Below are positions 52,193-60,878 of a stretch of 64,000 nucleotides of DNA, one piece after another. Numbering within the stretch: the stretch's first letter is position 1; every line of letters begins with the position of its first letter. The stretch lies in assembly GCF_002286935.1 (NCBI RefSeq), contig NZ_MVOH01000006.1, positions 124,001 through 188,000 of the forward strand. The letters are read 5' to 3'. Below the pieces are notes generated by a model. It had not been told where the DNA came from and searched no databases. It was given only the letters and a program-made list of their open reading frames with translations. The translations under genes were made by a program, and so were the position numbers. Source of the stretch: Bifidobacterium criceti. Its GTDB lineage: Bacteria; Actinomycetota; Actinomycetes; Actinomycetales; Bifidobacteriaceae.

Positions 52193-53147
52193 CGTCCTCC
52201 CCCAATCTCGGATCGAGCGCGCGGTGCGTCAAATCGACGAACAGGCCGATGACGAGGAAGAAGACCGCGAGCATGAACAGTTCGCTCTGCACGGCGATGA
52301 GGTCGCGGTGCCCGAGGTCGCCGACGAGGCCGCTGCCGATGCCGGGGAGCGCGAACAGGTTCTCGATGACCATGACGCCGGTGATCATCTCGGCGAACGT
52401 GAGGCCGATCACGGAGACGAGTTGTGGCATCGCGAGCCGCAGGCCGACGCGGATGAGCGCCTGACGGCGCGCCATGCCGCATGCCATCGCCATGTCGATC
52501 GTGCCGGTCGAGGCGACCGATTGCAACGCCGAACGCGTGTAGCGCATGATCGAGGCGCCGACGATGATGCCGACCGTGAGCGCGGGCAATACGAGCGATG
52601 CGAGAGCCTGCGCCGGTTCTTGCCATCCGCCTTGCGGGAATCCGGACGCCGGCAGGATCGGCAGGAGGCCCGAGCCGCGCGCGAACAGCAGGATGAGGAT
52701 GAGGCCGCCCCACAGTGCAGGGACCGCGCCGCCGATGATTGCAACCGCCTGGTAGACGCCGCGGGCGCGCGCCGATGTCGCGAGCACCGACGCGCAGCCG
52801 AGCGGGATGCCGATCGCGATCGCGATCGCAAGCCCGAGGATGATGAGCGGGAACGTGACTTGCGCGCGGGCGCCGACGACGGACGCGACCGGCTGTCCGG
52901 TGAGCATCGTCGTGCCGAAGTCGCCGCGCAGCAGGCCGCCGATCCAATCGCCGTATTGCACGATGAGCGGACGGTCGAGCCCGAGCTGTTCGCGCAATGC
53001 GGCGACGCGTTCCGGCGGCGAGTTGAGCCCCGCCATGATCGTCGCGATGTCCCCCGGCAGCACGCGCAGCGCGAGGAACACGACGGCCGATATGACGGCG
53101 AGCGCAAGCACGAACAGCGCGAGCCTGCGCAGCAGATACCTCATCAT
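52185..53147 (-). CDS. Peptide ABC transporter permease (DppB-type)
   Basis: A 320-residue permease. It opens MMRYLLRRLALFVLALAVIS and contains REQLGLDRPLIVQYGDWIGG and LLRGDFGTTMLTGQPV, the DppB/OppB periplasmic segment. The EAA motif lies in MACGMARRQALIRVGLRLAM. ENLFALPGIGSGLVGDLGHRD closes the family signature. About six helices. It lies 19 nt downstream of the binding-protein gene. Confidence 0.93.
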   Translation of the reverse strand: MMRYLLRRLALFVLALAVISAVVFLALRVLPGDIATIMAGLNSPPERVAALREQLGLDRPLIVQYGDWIGGLLRGDFGTTMLTGQPVASVVGARAQVTFPLIILGLAIAIAIGIPLGCASVLATSARARGVYQAVAIIGGAVPALWGGLILILLFARGSGLLPILPASGFPQGGWQEPAQALASLVLPALTVGIIVGASIMRYTRSALQSVASTGTIDMAMACGMARRQALIRVGLRLAMPQLVSVIGLTFAEMITGVMVIENLFALPGIGSGLVGDLGHRDLIAVQSELFMLAVFFLVIGLFVDLTHRALDPRLGEDDD

Positions 53148-53166
53148 CGTCCGGACCGTTCCTGTG

Positions 53167-54879
53167 TCACTTCGCCGGTGTGTAGGTCACGTCCCACAGC
53201 GGCAGGTACGTCTGGTTCATGTTGAGCGGGAACCCTTCGACGCCCTTGTCCATCGCCGTCGTGACACGGTAGTTGAGCAGCCAGTCGGCGGCCGCGTCCT
53301 CGCTCACGATGCGCGCCGCCTTCGCGAGCTTCTCGTCGCGTTCCTCGTCGCTCGTCGCCGAGAGCGCCTCGCCGGTGAGCTGCTGGACGTCCTTGTTGTC
53401 GTAGCCGTAGTAGTAGTCGGGGTTCGACCACTGGGTGAAGTCGTGGCTCTCGTTGTGGTCGACGAGGGACAGGTCGTAGTCCTTGTCCGTGTACACGTCC
53501 TGCAGCCACGTCGAGAACTCGACGACGTTGACGTTGACGTCGATGTTGACTTCCTTGAGCTGCGAGCGCAGCTGGTCGCCGATTTCGCTGCCGTACGTGT
53601 TCGGGTACGTGAGCGTGAGCTTGAGTGGATGCTCCTTCGTATAGCCGGCTTCCTTGAGCAGCGCCTTCGCCTTGTCCGCGTCGTGCGGGTAGAGCTTCGT
53701 GAGGTCCTCGTATCCGGGGTCGAGCGACGGGATCGGGCCGCCGAGCGTCTTGTCGGCGCCCCCACGTGCGGCGACGAGCTCGTCATGGTCGATCGCGTAC
53801 CGGATCGCCTGACGTACCTTCTTGTCGGCCGTCGGATGGCCTTTCGCGTTGTTCATGCCGAGCACGTATTTGTCGGTGCCTTCGCCTGCTTCGACGACGT
53901 ATTTCGCCGGGTCCTTCTCGAACGGTTCGGCGAGTTGCGCGGTGATTGGCGCGAGGACCTGCACTGCTCCCGATTTGAGTGCGTTGACCGCCGCGTTGTC
54001 GTCCGCGTAGTACTTGATGACGATCGTCGGCGTCTTCGGTTTCGCGCCCCAGTACTTCGTGTTCTCCTTGAGCACGATCGAGTCGTTCGGCGTGAACGAT
54101 TCGACCGTGTACGGGCCGCTGCCGACCGCCTGTGTCTTCGCGACGTATGTCGCATCCTTGTCGAACACGAGTCCCGCACGACCCGTGAGCGCCCACAGCA
54201 GTTCCGAATACGGTTTCGACAACGTGAGGACGACGGTGTCGTCGCCGCTCGCGCCGACCGTCTCGACGTTCTTGAGCATGTCCGCATCGTGGTACTGTTT
54301 GTGGATCAGTTCGTCGAGTGACCATACGACGTCTTCCGCCGTGAGCGCGTCGCCGTTCGAGAACGTCATGTCCTTGTTGAGATGGAACGTGTACGTCAGG
54401 CCGTCGTCGCTCACGTCCCAGCTTTTCGCGATCGCGGGCACGACTTCGTTCTTGCTGTTGCGCGCGACGAGTCCTTCGTAGACGTTGCCGATGAGGATCT
54501 GGTCGAGGCTCGACCCCGCCGTGTTGCGGATGTCGAGGTTCGTCGGCGCGAGTTTGAGGCCGATCGTGACCGTTTTCGCCGTCGCCGACGCGTTCGCTTC
54601 GTCCTTCGCGTCCATGTGCGCGTTGCTGACGCGTACGCCGATGATGATCGCGGCGATGATCGCGATGACGATGACGAGGCCGATCCACGGTCCGTGGTTC
54701 TTCCATCCGCCGTTCTTCTTCGTCTTCGCGGCGAGCGACGCGTCGGTGCTCATCGCGTCGCCGCCGGTTCCCGTCGGATTGGTTCCGGTGTTCGCCGCGT
54801 TTGGCTGCTGCGCGTCGTGCGCGTTCGTATTGTTGTCGGTTGCGCCGTCCGTGCCGTGCGCACCTTGCTGTGATGCCAT
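53167..54879 (-). CDS. Peptide ABC transporter substrate-binding protein with N-terminal membrane anchor
   Basis: A 570-residue family-5 (DppA/OppA-type) binding protein. The ligand domain starts near residue 105 (TVTIGLKLAPTNLDIRNTAG), with VVPAIAKSWDVSDDGLTYTF, VGSGPYTVESFTPND and RQAIRYAIDHDELV. Unusually there is no lipobox. A 60-residue Asn/Thr/Gly/Gln-rich cytoplasmic-type N-terminus leads to a single helix (about 65-86) that probably acts as an uncleaved anchor. The start is uncertain (GTG 54972 or ATG 54879). First gene of the dpp/opp-like operon. Confidence 0.88.
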   Translation of the reverse strand: MASQQGAHGTDGATDNNTNAHDAQQPNAANTGTNPTGTGGDAMSTDASLAAKTKKNGGWKNHGPWIGLVIVIAIIAAIIIGVRVSNAHMDAKDEANASATAKTVTIGLKLAPTNLDIRNTAGSSLDQILIGNVYEGLVARNSKNEVVPAIAKSWDVSDDGLTYTFHLNKDMTFSNGDALTAEDVVWSLDELIHKQYHDADMLKNVETVGASGDDTVVLTLSKPYSELLWALTGRAGLVFDKDATYVAKTQAVGSGPYTVESFTPNDSIVLKENTKYWGAKPKTPTIVIKYYADDNAAVNALKSGAVQVLAPITAQLAEPFEKDPAKYVVEAGEGTDKYVLGMNNAKGHPTADKKVRQAIRYAIDHDELVAARGGADKTLGGPIPSLDPGYEDLTKLYPHDADKAKALLKEAGYTKEHPLKLTLTYPNTYGSEIGDQLRSQLKEVNIDVNVNVVEFSTWLQDVYTDKDYDLSLVDHNESHDFTQWSNPDYYYGYDNKDVQQLTGEALSATSDEERDEKLAKAARIVSEDAAADWLLNYRVTTAMDKGVEGFPLNMNQTYLPLWDVTYTPAK

Positions 54880-55052
54880 GGGATTCCCATTCGCTTGTGG
54901 ATTGTTGCATTGTTCCCCTGCCGGCGGCGTCGCCGTCCGGCGGGCGGTTGGCTGCCCCGCGGGGTCGGCCACCGGTTCGGTATTGTAGAGGACGGACCAT
55001 ATCTTTCCCCCAGGCCGCGGCCCGGGTGATTCGCCTACGGCAAAGGAGTGCC

Positions 55053-55814
55053 ATGCTCATCGCAGTCGACATCGGGAACACGAACATCGTCATGGGGTTC
55101 ATCGACGATGACGAGCGGATCTTCGGCACGTACCGCATCACGACGAAAGCGAACCGCACGTCGGACGAATACGGCCTCATGCTGCTGCAGTTCCTCGCGT
55201 TGAACGACCTCAAACCAACCGACGTCGACGATGTCATCATCGCGTCCGTCGTACCCAAGGTCATGCATTCGTTCACGTCGAGCATCATCAAGTTCATCGG
55301 TCTCGAACCGATCGTCGTCGGCCCCGGCATCAAAACCGGCATGAACATCCGCATCGACGACCCGCGTTCGCTCGGCGCCGACTGCCTCGCCGACTGCGCC
55401 GGCGCCTACGCGGCGTACGGCGGGCGCAGCCTCGTCATCGACATGGGCACGGCGACGACGTACAACTATGTCGACGCGCGCGGCACAATCACGTGCGGCC
55501 TCATCACGACGGGCATCCGCACGGCCGCGGAAGCGCTCTCGTCCGCGACGGCGCAGCTTCCGGAAGTGCAGATCACACGTCCGCGCACGATCCTCGCGAA
55601 CAATACGAAATCGGCGATCCAAGCGGGACTGTACTACGATTTCCTCGGCGGCATCGAACGCATCATCACCCAATTCCACCGCGAAATCGCGGAACCGTTC
55701 CAAGTGATCGCGACGGGCGGCCTGTCGCGCGTGTTCGAAACACCGATGATCGACGTCGTCGACCCCGACCTCATCTTCAAGGGCATGCTCGCGATCTACA
55801 AGCGCAACCAATAA
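55053..55814 (+). CDS. coaX: Type III pantothenate kinase (CoaX)
   Basis: A 253-residue kinase for the first step of coenzyme A synthesis. VDIGNTNIVMG is the phosphate-binding motif, GADCLADCAGAYAAYGG the pantothenate site, VIDMGTATTYNYVDA the second phosphate motif and GLITTGIRTAAEAL follows. The enzyme is ASKHA fold and normally insensitive to CoA feedback. AAAGGAG lies 5 nt before ATG 55053. It is divergent from the peptide-transporter operon and convergent with the solute-binding protein gene. Confidence 0.95.
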   Translation: MLIAVDIGNTNIVMGFIDDDERIFGTYRITTKANRTSDEYGLMLLQFLALNDLKPTDVDDVIIASVVPKVMHSFTSSIIKFIGLEPIVVGPGIKTGMNIRIDDPRSLGADCLADCAGAYAAYGGRSLVIDMGTATTYNYVDARGTITCGLITTGIRTAAEALSSATAQLPEVQITRPRTILANNTKSAIQAGLYYDFLGGIERIITQFHREIAEPFQVIATGGLSRVFETPMIDVVDPDLIFKGMLAIYKRNQ

Positions 55815-55832
55815 TCGTATAGAGTCCCTTTT

Positions 55833-55928
55833 CGCACTGCGGTACGCTGCGGCGCCTCCCACCGTACCGTGGTGCGGAATTTCCCGCACCACGGTACGGT
55901 GGGAGGCGCCGCAGCGTACCGCAGTGCG
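55833..55928. repeat. Composite REP/BIME-like hairpin with perfect 45-bp arms
   Basis: Positions 55833-55877 and 55884-55928 are exact reverse complements around the same AATTTC loop as at 49470. It fills the gap between convergent coaX (19 nt away) and the solute-binding protein gene (26 nt away). Confidence 0.92.
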
Positions 55929-55953
55929 GAAGCAGATTGCGCACACGCGCAGC

Positions 55954-57366
55954 TCAGCGCATAATGAAGCCCTGGTTCGTGCCATACTCCTTGAGGTCTG
56001 ACTGCCACAGCTCGATGCCGTCGTGCAACGTGACCTGCGGACCCGGCTGCTCGGGCATTTCCTTCGCCTTGAGACGCCCCTCCTGCACGCGGCGCACCGC
56101 GTCATCATAGCGCGTCTCCTTGTTGGCCCATGCGTACGCGGTGCCGACGGTCGAACGGAAATCGGCGCGCGCATACACTTCGAACGGCAGATACCTGAAG
56201 CCCGTGCTCACATGGCGCGCGGCCTGCGAGAGGACACGGTTGAACTTCTGGCCACCGAAATACGGGACGCTGATGCCACGCGCGTCCGTGACGGTCGTCT
56301 TGTCAAGGAACGCGTCACTGTTGAGCGTCGCGTTGTCCGCGGGGAACGAACCACCATCGACGCGTGTGCGGATGCCGTCCCTGCTGTGGCACACATAGTC
56401 GATGAAACGGAACGCGGCATCGGGTTTGCGGCTCGAATTGAGCACACCAAGCGCCGAACCACCATTCTCGGCGTTCATGAGCGCACCATTGCGCGTCGGC
56501 ATCTGCGTGACACGCCACAATCCAGCCGTGCCGGGCACATCGGCGAGCAGCAGCGACGGCATCCACGCCCCCGCGAAGATCGACGCGACCCGCCCCGAGC
56601 CAAGCGCCCGCTTCCAGGCGTCCGACCATGTCACGAGACGCGTGTCGACGAGTTCCTCGTCGATCATCCTCTGCCAGAAATCGGTGAACGCCTGCGTGCC
56701 CTCATCGGTGTCGAGCGTGATCGACACCTCTTTGCCGTCCTCGCTCGTCGCGTACGGGATGCCGCCCGCAAGCCAGATCATCGCGTTGTAGAAGCTCGCG
56801 TCACCGGCGTCGGCCGCGATGTACACTCCGATGTTCTTGAGCTTTTTCGCGGCCTCGTAATAGTCGTTCCATGTGCGGATCCTCGTCGCGTCGACGCCCG
56901 CCTGGCGGAACACATCCTCGTTGTAGAAGAACGCCATCGGCCCCGAATCCATCGGCACACCATAGACGCGTTTCGCAAGCTGCACGGACGCCCACGAACC
57001 GGGCGTATAGAAATCACCGTACCCCTGCGTACGGTCGGTCAGGTCACGCAACTGCCCGCTGACGGCGTACTGCGGCAGCGCGAAATACTCAAGCTGCACG
57101 ACGTCGGGCGTGCCATAGCCGTCCTGGATCGCCGCGTTGAGCCTCGCATAATCGGCGGTGCCGATCTGCGTGACATGGATGTCCGGATTGTCCTGCTCGA
57201 ACCCCGCGATGAGCGCGGCCATGCTCGGCTCCCACGACCACACGCTGATCTGTGTGCGCGTGTCCGACGTGCCGCATCCTGCGGCGGACACAGCGGCGGC
57301 GAGCGCGAGCGCCGCCGCGAGCGCGCGCATGATCCGCCGCCTGAGCGCGCATGCGCGTGACTTCAT
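55954..57366 (-). CDS. Family-1 (sugar-type) solute-binding lipoprotein, orphan
   Basis: A 470-residue lipoprotein. An Arg-rich start, a hydrophobic helix and a VSAAGC lipobox give cleavage before Cys near residue 31. The body matches extracellular family-1 binding proteins: WSWEPSMAALIAGFEQDNPD, VVQLEYFALPQYAVSGQLRD, VYGVPMDSGPMAFFYNEDVF and TWNDYYEAAKKLKNIG. No permease or ATPase for it is nearby, so it must share a transporter. An alternative ATG 12 codons downstream has a better AGGCGG site. A TGAAAC-N7-GTTTCA palindrome lies just upstream. Confidence 0.88.
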   Translation of the reverse strand: MKSRACALRRRIMRALAAALALAAAVSAAGCGTSDTRTQISVWSWEPSMAALIAGFEQDNPDIHVTQIGTADYARLNAAIQDGYGTPDVVQLEYFALPQYAVSGQLRDLTDRTQGYGDFYTPGSWASVQLAKRVYGVPMDSGPMAFFYNEDVFRQAGVDATRIRTWNDYYEAAKKLKNIGVYIAADAGDASFYNAMIWLAGGIPYATSEDGKEVSITLDTDEGTQAFTDFWQRMIDEELVDTRLVTWSDAWKRALGSGRVASIFAGAWMPSLLLADVPGTAGLWRVTQMPTRNGALMNAENGGSALGVLNSSRKPDAAFRFIDYVCHSRDGIRTRVDGGSFPADNATLNSDAFLDKTTVTDARGISVPYFGGQKFNRVLSQAARHVSTGFRYLPFEVYARADFRSTVGTAYAWANKETRYDDAVRRVQEGRLKAKEMPEQPGPQVTLHDGIELWQSDLKEYGTNQGFIMR

Positions 57367-57372
57367 GATTCG

Positions 57373-57391
57373 TGAAACCTGCACCGTTTCA
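57373..57391 (-). promoter_or_regulatory. Candidate operator TGAAAC-N7-GTTTCA
   Basis: A perfect 6-bp dyad with 7-nt spacer sits 6 nt upstream of ATG 57366 and directly downstream of a TATATT -10-like box on the minus strand. Position between promoter and gene suggests a repressor site, possibly of the LacI type that often controls sugar-uptake genes. Confidence 0.45.
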
Positions 57392-57450
57392 ATATAACGC
57401 ATCCGTCCGGCCGTACCGGAAGCGGACGGACGGACCGGTCCATGGACCGG

Positions 57451-57855
57451 TCAGATATCGATCGCGACGCCTTCGCCCGGACGCACCGCGATGCGCACGA
57501 TGTCGCCTTCCTTGACGCCGTTCGCCTTGATGTCCTTCTGCGCGACGCTCACGGTGTCGACACCGGTCTCGGTCTTGCGGATCGTCTTGCTGGGATGCGC
57601 GTTGTACCACAGGACGCGCACGTCGGCGCTGCCATCCGATTTCGGTTCGATGTGGTGCACAAACCCCTTCTGATGCCATGTGCGCCGCGAATCGTCATCG
57701 AACATGATCGGCGTGCGGTACAACTCGTCCTGCGTGTCCGCATCGATGCCGGTGAAGCACTTCTCCTCGCGTTCGCCGTTGTCACGGCCAAGCACATAGG
57801 CGATCGCGACGAACGCCGCGATCACGACAACGCACATCGTGATTACGTATCCCAT
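57451..57855 (-). CDS. Small membrane-anchored protein, unknown function
   Basis: A 134-residue protein. One N-terminal helix (about residues 4-22: VITMCVVVIAAFVAIAYVLG) is followed by a soluble part with WHQKGFVHHIEPKSDGSADV and RKTETGVDTVSVAQKDIKAN. The C-terminus (EGDIVRIAVRPGEGVAID) looks like a small beta barrel. AAGGAG lies 5 nt before ATG 57855. Not recognised. Confidence 0.7.
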   Translation of the reverse strand: MGYVITMCVVVIAAFVAIAYVLGRDNGEREEKCFTGIDADTQDELYRTPIMFDDDSRRTWHQKGFVHHIEPKSDGSADVRVLWYNAHPSKTIRKTETGVDTVSVAQKDIKANGVKEGDIVRIAVRPGEGVAIDI

Positions 57856-58050
57856 GTCTGCTCCTTCGGTTGTCACTACCGTTGTAGCAAATCGGCGCAT
57901 GTGCGGAAGCGTTTTGCGCTACATGCACAAGTGCGGTGGGTGGTGTATGCGGCGGTGCCGCAACGTACTGCCATTTGCAGCGCACACATAGCTACTTACT
58001 GCGGCAGTGCCGCCGCAGTCGGCCGTTTCTGCGACGCTGGACGCCGCACA

Positions 58051-58863
58051 TCAGCGCTGCAGAAGCGGCACCGACGATACGAAGACGCGGTGTGCACCGG
58101 TGATGGGGTCGTCGAACGCGAGGCGGCGCGCGACGAGTTCAAGTGGACGACTGAAGTCGTCGTATGCGCGCTCCTCGATCGTCGGATACAGGTCGTCACC
58201 GACGATCGGCAGTCCGAGTGCGTGCATATGCACGCGCAGCTGATGTGTTTTGCCGGTGTGCGGCGTGAGCACATACCGCGCGATCGGCACCGCACGCGCA
58301 TCGTGCACACGGTGTACATCGCGCACACCACACCCATCCCCCACCGTGTGCGCGTATCCGAGCAGCTGCGCGCGGTCGATGACGGTGTGCGCGTTCGGCT
58401 CGCCGCGCACTTCGCGCGCCTGCAGCACACCGCGCGTCTTCACGATGCGCGAACGACGCTCAAGTGGGAACGGACGTGGCGGTTCAAGCGCGCGCACAAC
58501 GCCCGTCGACGGATGACGTACCGGTTTGAGTGGCGCGGCGCATTCGTATGTCTTCACGGCGCGGCGATCCTGGAACAACGTCTGGTACGCGCCGCGCAAC
58601 GCGGGGTCGCGGACGAAGACGAGGACACCCGCGGTCGCACGGTCGAGCCTATGCGCGGGTGTGATCTGCGGTTCACCGTACCGTTCGCGCAACCGCATGA
58701 GCGCGGTCTGCCGATACCACATGCCGCGCGGCATCGTCGCGAGGAAATGTGGTTTGTCGACGACGATGATCGCCGCATCCTCGTATATGACGGGCATCGC
58801 GAATGGGATGTCCGGTTCGTCGGTGACGAAACGGTGCCGACGGGGCGTGGACGCGCACGTCAC
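58051..58863 (-). CDS. RluA-type pseudouridine synthase
   Basis: A 270-residue RNA pseudouridine synthase. PVIYEDAAIIVVDKPHFLAT opens the fold. HRLDRATAGVLVF holds catalytic Asp74 (RluA motif HRLDxxTSG with Ala for Ser). VLTPHTGKTHQLRVHMHALG and PIVGDDLYP complete the RluA/RluD pattern. No S4 domain is seen. GTG 58863 overlaps the glmS stop as GTGA, so it is translationally coupled to glmS. Confidence 0.88.
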   Translation of the reverse strand: MTCASTPRRHRFVTDEPDIPFAMPVIYEDAAIIVVDKPHFLATMPRGMWYRQTALMRLRERYGEPQITPAHRLDRATAGVLVFVRDPALRGAYQTLFQDRRAVKTYECAAPLKPVRHPSTGVVRALEPPRPFPLERRSRIVKTRGVLQAREVRGEPNAHTVIDRAQLLGYAHTVGDGCGVRDVHRVHDARAVPIARYVLTPHTGKTHQLRVHMHALGLPIVGDDLYPTIEERAYDDFSRPLELVARRLAFDDPITGAHRVFVSSVPLLQR

Positions 58864-60752
58864 TCGACGGTGACCGATTTCGCGAGGTTGCGTGGCTTGT
58901 CGACGTCGTATCCCTTTTGCTTGGCCATATCCATCGCGAGCAGCTGGAGCGGGACGACGTCGACGAGGGGGCTCATGAGCGTCGGGCATTGCGGGCGCCA
59001 GAAGATGATGTCCGCGTAGCGTTCGACGTCCTTGTCGCCTTCCTCGGCGACCGCGATGATGAACGCGCCGCGCGCCTTGACCTCCTCGATGCCCGAGATG
59101 ACCTTCGCGTGCAGGATGTTGCGCCCGCGCTCGGGCGGGACGATGAACACGACCGGCTCGCCCTCGTCGACGAGCGCGATCGGCCCGTGCTTGAGCTCGC
59201 CGGCGGCGAAGCCCTCGGTGAACGTGTACGCGATCTCCTTGAGCTTGAGCGCGCCCTCGAGCGCGACCGGGTAGCCGACATGGCGTCCGAGGAACAGGAA
59301 CGAGTTCGCGTCGGCGAGCTGCTCGGCCGCCCGCGCCACGCGCGGCGGCTGCGTGTCGAGCACCCACTGGATCTTCTGCGGCATCGCCTTGAGCGAATCG
59401 AGCGTCTGGTGGATCTCGTCACGGAACACGGCGCCCTTGAGCTGCGCGAGGTACAGGCCGAGGATGTACGCGGCCGTGATCTGCGCGACGAACGCCTTCG
59501 TCGACGCGACGGCGACCTCGGGGCCCGCGTGCGTGTACAGGACCGCGTCCGACTCCCTCGGGATGCTCGCGCCCTGCGTGTTGCAGATCGCGAGGACCTT
59601 CGACCCCTGCTCGCGCGCGTGGCGCAACGCCATCAATGTGTCCATCGTCTCGCCCGACTGCGAGATCGCGACGACGAGCGTGCGCGGCGTCAGGATCGGG
59701 TCGCGGTAGCGGAACTCGTGCGCGAGCTCGACCTCGACCGGGATGCGCACCCAATGCTCGATCGCGTACTTCGCGACCATGCCCGCATAGCTCGCCGTGC
59801 CGCAGCCGATCACGATGATCTTGTCGACCGCCTTGAAATCATGCTCGTCGATATGCACCTCGTCGAGGTTGATGTTGCCGTCCTCGTCAAGACGGCCGAA
59901 CAACGTGCGCTGCACGGCGGCCGGCTCCTCATGGATCTCCTTGTCCATGAACGAGTCCCAACCGCCCTTCTCCGCGGCCGACGCGTCCCAATCCACCTCA
60001 TAGACGGCCGGATCCCCGACAAGGTTGCCGTCGAAATCGGTCACCGTGACGCCATCCGCCGTGATCATGACCGCCTGGTCCTGGTCGATCTCCATCGCCG
60101 TCTTCGTGTACGCGACGAACGCGGCCACATCCGACCCAAGGAAGTTCTCCCCCTCGCCCAGACCCACGACGAGCGGCGAATCATGGCGCGCGCCGACGAC
60201 GACACCCGGCTGGCGGCAATCGACCGCGAGGATCGTGAACGCGCCCTCAAGCATGCGCCCAAGCCTGCGCATCGCCTCAAGCAGGTCCGGCGCGCCCGTC
60301 TCGGCGATCACATTGTCGACGATCTTGCCAAGCAGCTTCGCGGCGACCTCGGTGTCCGTGCTCGACGCGAACCGGTACCCCTCCGCCTGCAGATCCAGAC
60401 GCAGCTGCGAGGCGTTCTCGATGATGCCGTTGTGGATGATCGCGACCTTGCCGTCACGGCTCGCATGCGGATGCGCGTTGACATCGTTCGGCACACCATT
60501 CGTCGCCCAACGCGTATGCCCGATCGCGACCGTCGCCTCAGGCATCGGATCGGCCTCGATGTCATCGATGAGATTCGACAGACGCCCCGCCTTCTTACGC
60601 ACCGCGACACGCCCCATACCCGGCGCCGTCAACGCGACACCCGCCGAATCATACCCACGGTACTCAAGACGCTGAAGCCCCTGGATGCACACTTCAAGCG
60701 GCCTCATCGACGGGGTGTTGACATTACCTGCATATCCTACGATTCCACACAT
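58860..60752 (-). CDS. glmS: Glutamine-fructose-6-phosphate aminotransferase (GlmS)
   Basis: A 630-residue enzyme that makes glucosamine-6-phosphate for cell-wall and amino-sugar synthesis. Cys2 in MCGIVGYAG is the glutaminase nucleophile; GHTRWATNGVPNDVNAHPHA and HNGIIEN follow. Two SIS domains show IGCGTASYAG, ISQSGETMDTLMAL and LFLGRHVGYPVALEGALKLK. It ends with the usual RNLAKSVTVE. ATG 60752 has no ribosome site; TATGCT stands 7 nt upstream, consistent with a leaderless mRNA. No glmS ribozyme is apparent in the short leader. Confidence 0.96.
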   Translation of the reverse strand: MCGIVGYAGNVNTPSMRPLEVCIQGLQRLEYRGYDSAGVALTAPGMGRVAVRKKAGRLSNLIDDIEADPMPEATVAIGHTRWATNGVPNDVNAHPHASRDGKVAIIHNGIIENASQLRLDLQAEGYRFASSTDTEVAAKLLGKIVDNVIAETGAPDLLEAMRRLGRMLEGAFTILAVDCRQPGVVVGARHDSPLVVGLGEGENFLGSDVAAFVAYTKTAMEIDQDQAVMITADGVTVTDFDGNLVGDPAVYEVDWDASAAEKGGWDSFMDKEIHEEPAAVQRTLFGRLDEDGNINLDEVHIDEHDFKAVDKIIVIGCGTASYAGMVAKYAIEHWVRIPVEVELAHEFRYRDPILTPRTLVVAISQSGETMDTLMALRHAREQGSKVLAICNTQGASIPRESDAVLYTHAGPEVAVASTKAFVAQITAAYILGLYLAQLKGAVFRDEIHQTLDSLKAMPQKIQWVLDTQPPRVARAAEQLADANSFLFLGRHVGYPVALEGALKLKEIAYTFTEGFAAGELKHGPIALVDEGEPVVFIVPPERGRNILHAKVISGIEEVKARGAFIIAVAEEGDKDVERYADIIFWRPQCPTLMSPLVDVVPLQLLAMDMAKQKGYDVDKPRNLAKSVTVE

Positions 60753-60878
60753 AGGCAACAGCATAACGGACGGATGCCGCAAATGCACACGTTCCCAGCG
60801 AAACCGCCGTTTCCTCACCGATTGTGCACATATCGTACCGCCGATGCGCACGTCCACGACGCGCACATCGGCGAGAGG

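Noticed and set aside
60753-60878. glmS ribozyme upstream of glmS
   Set aside because: The start appears leaderless, and the gap to the next gene is too short and shows no ribozyme core.
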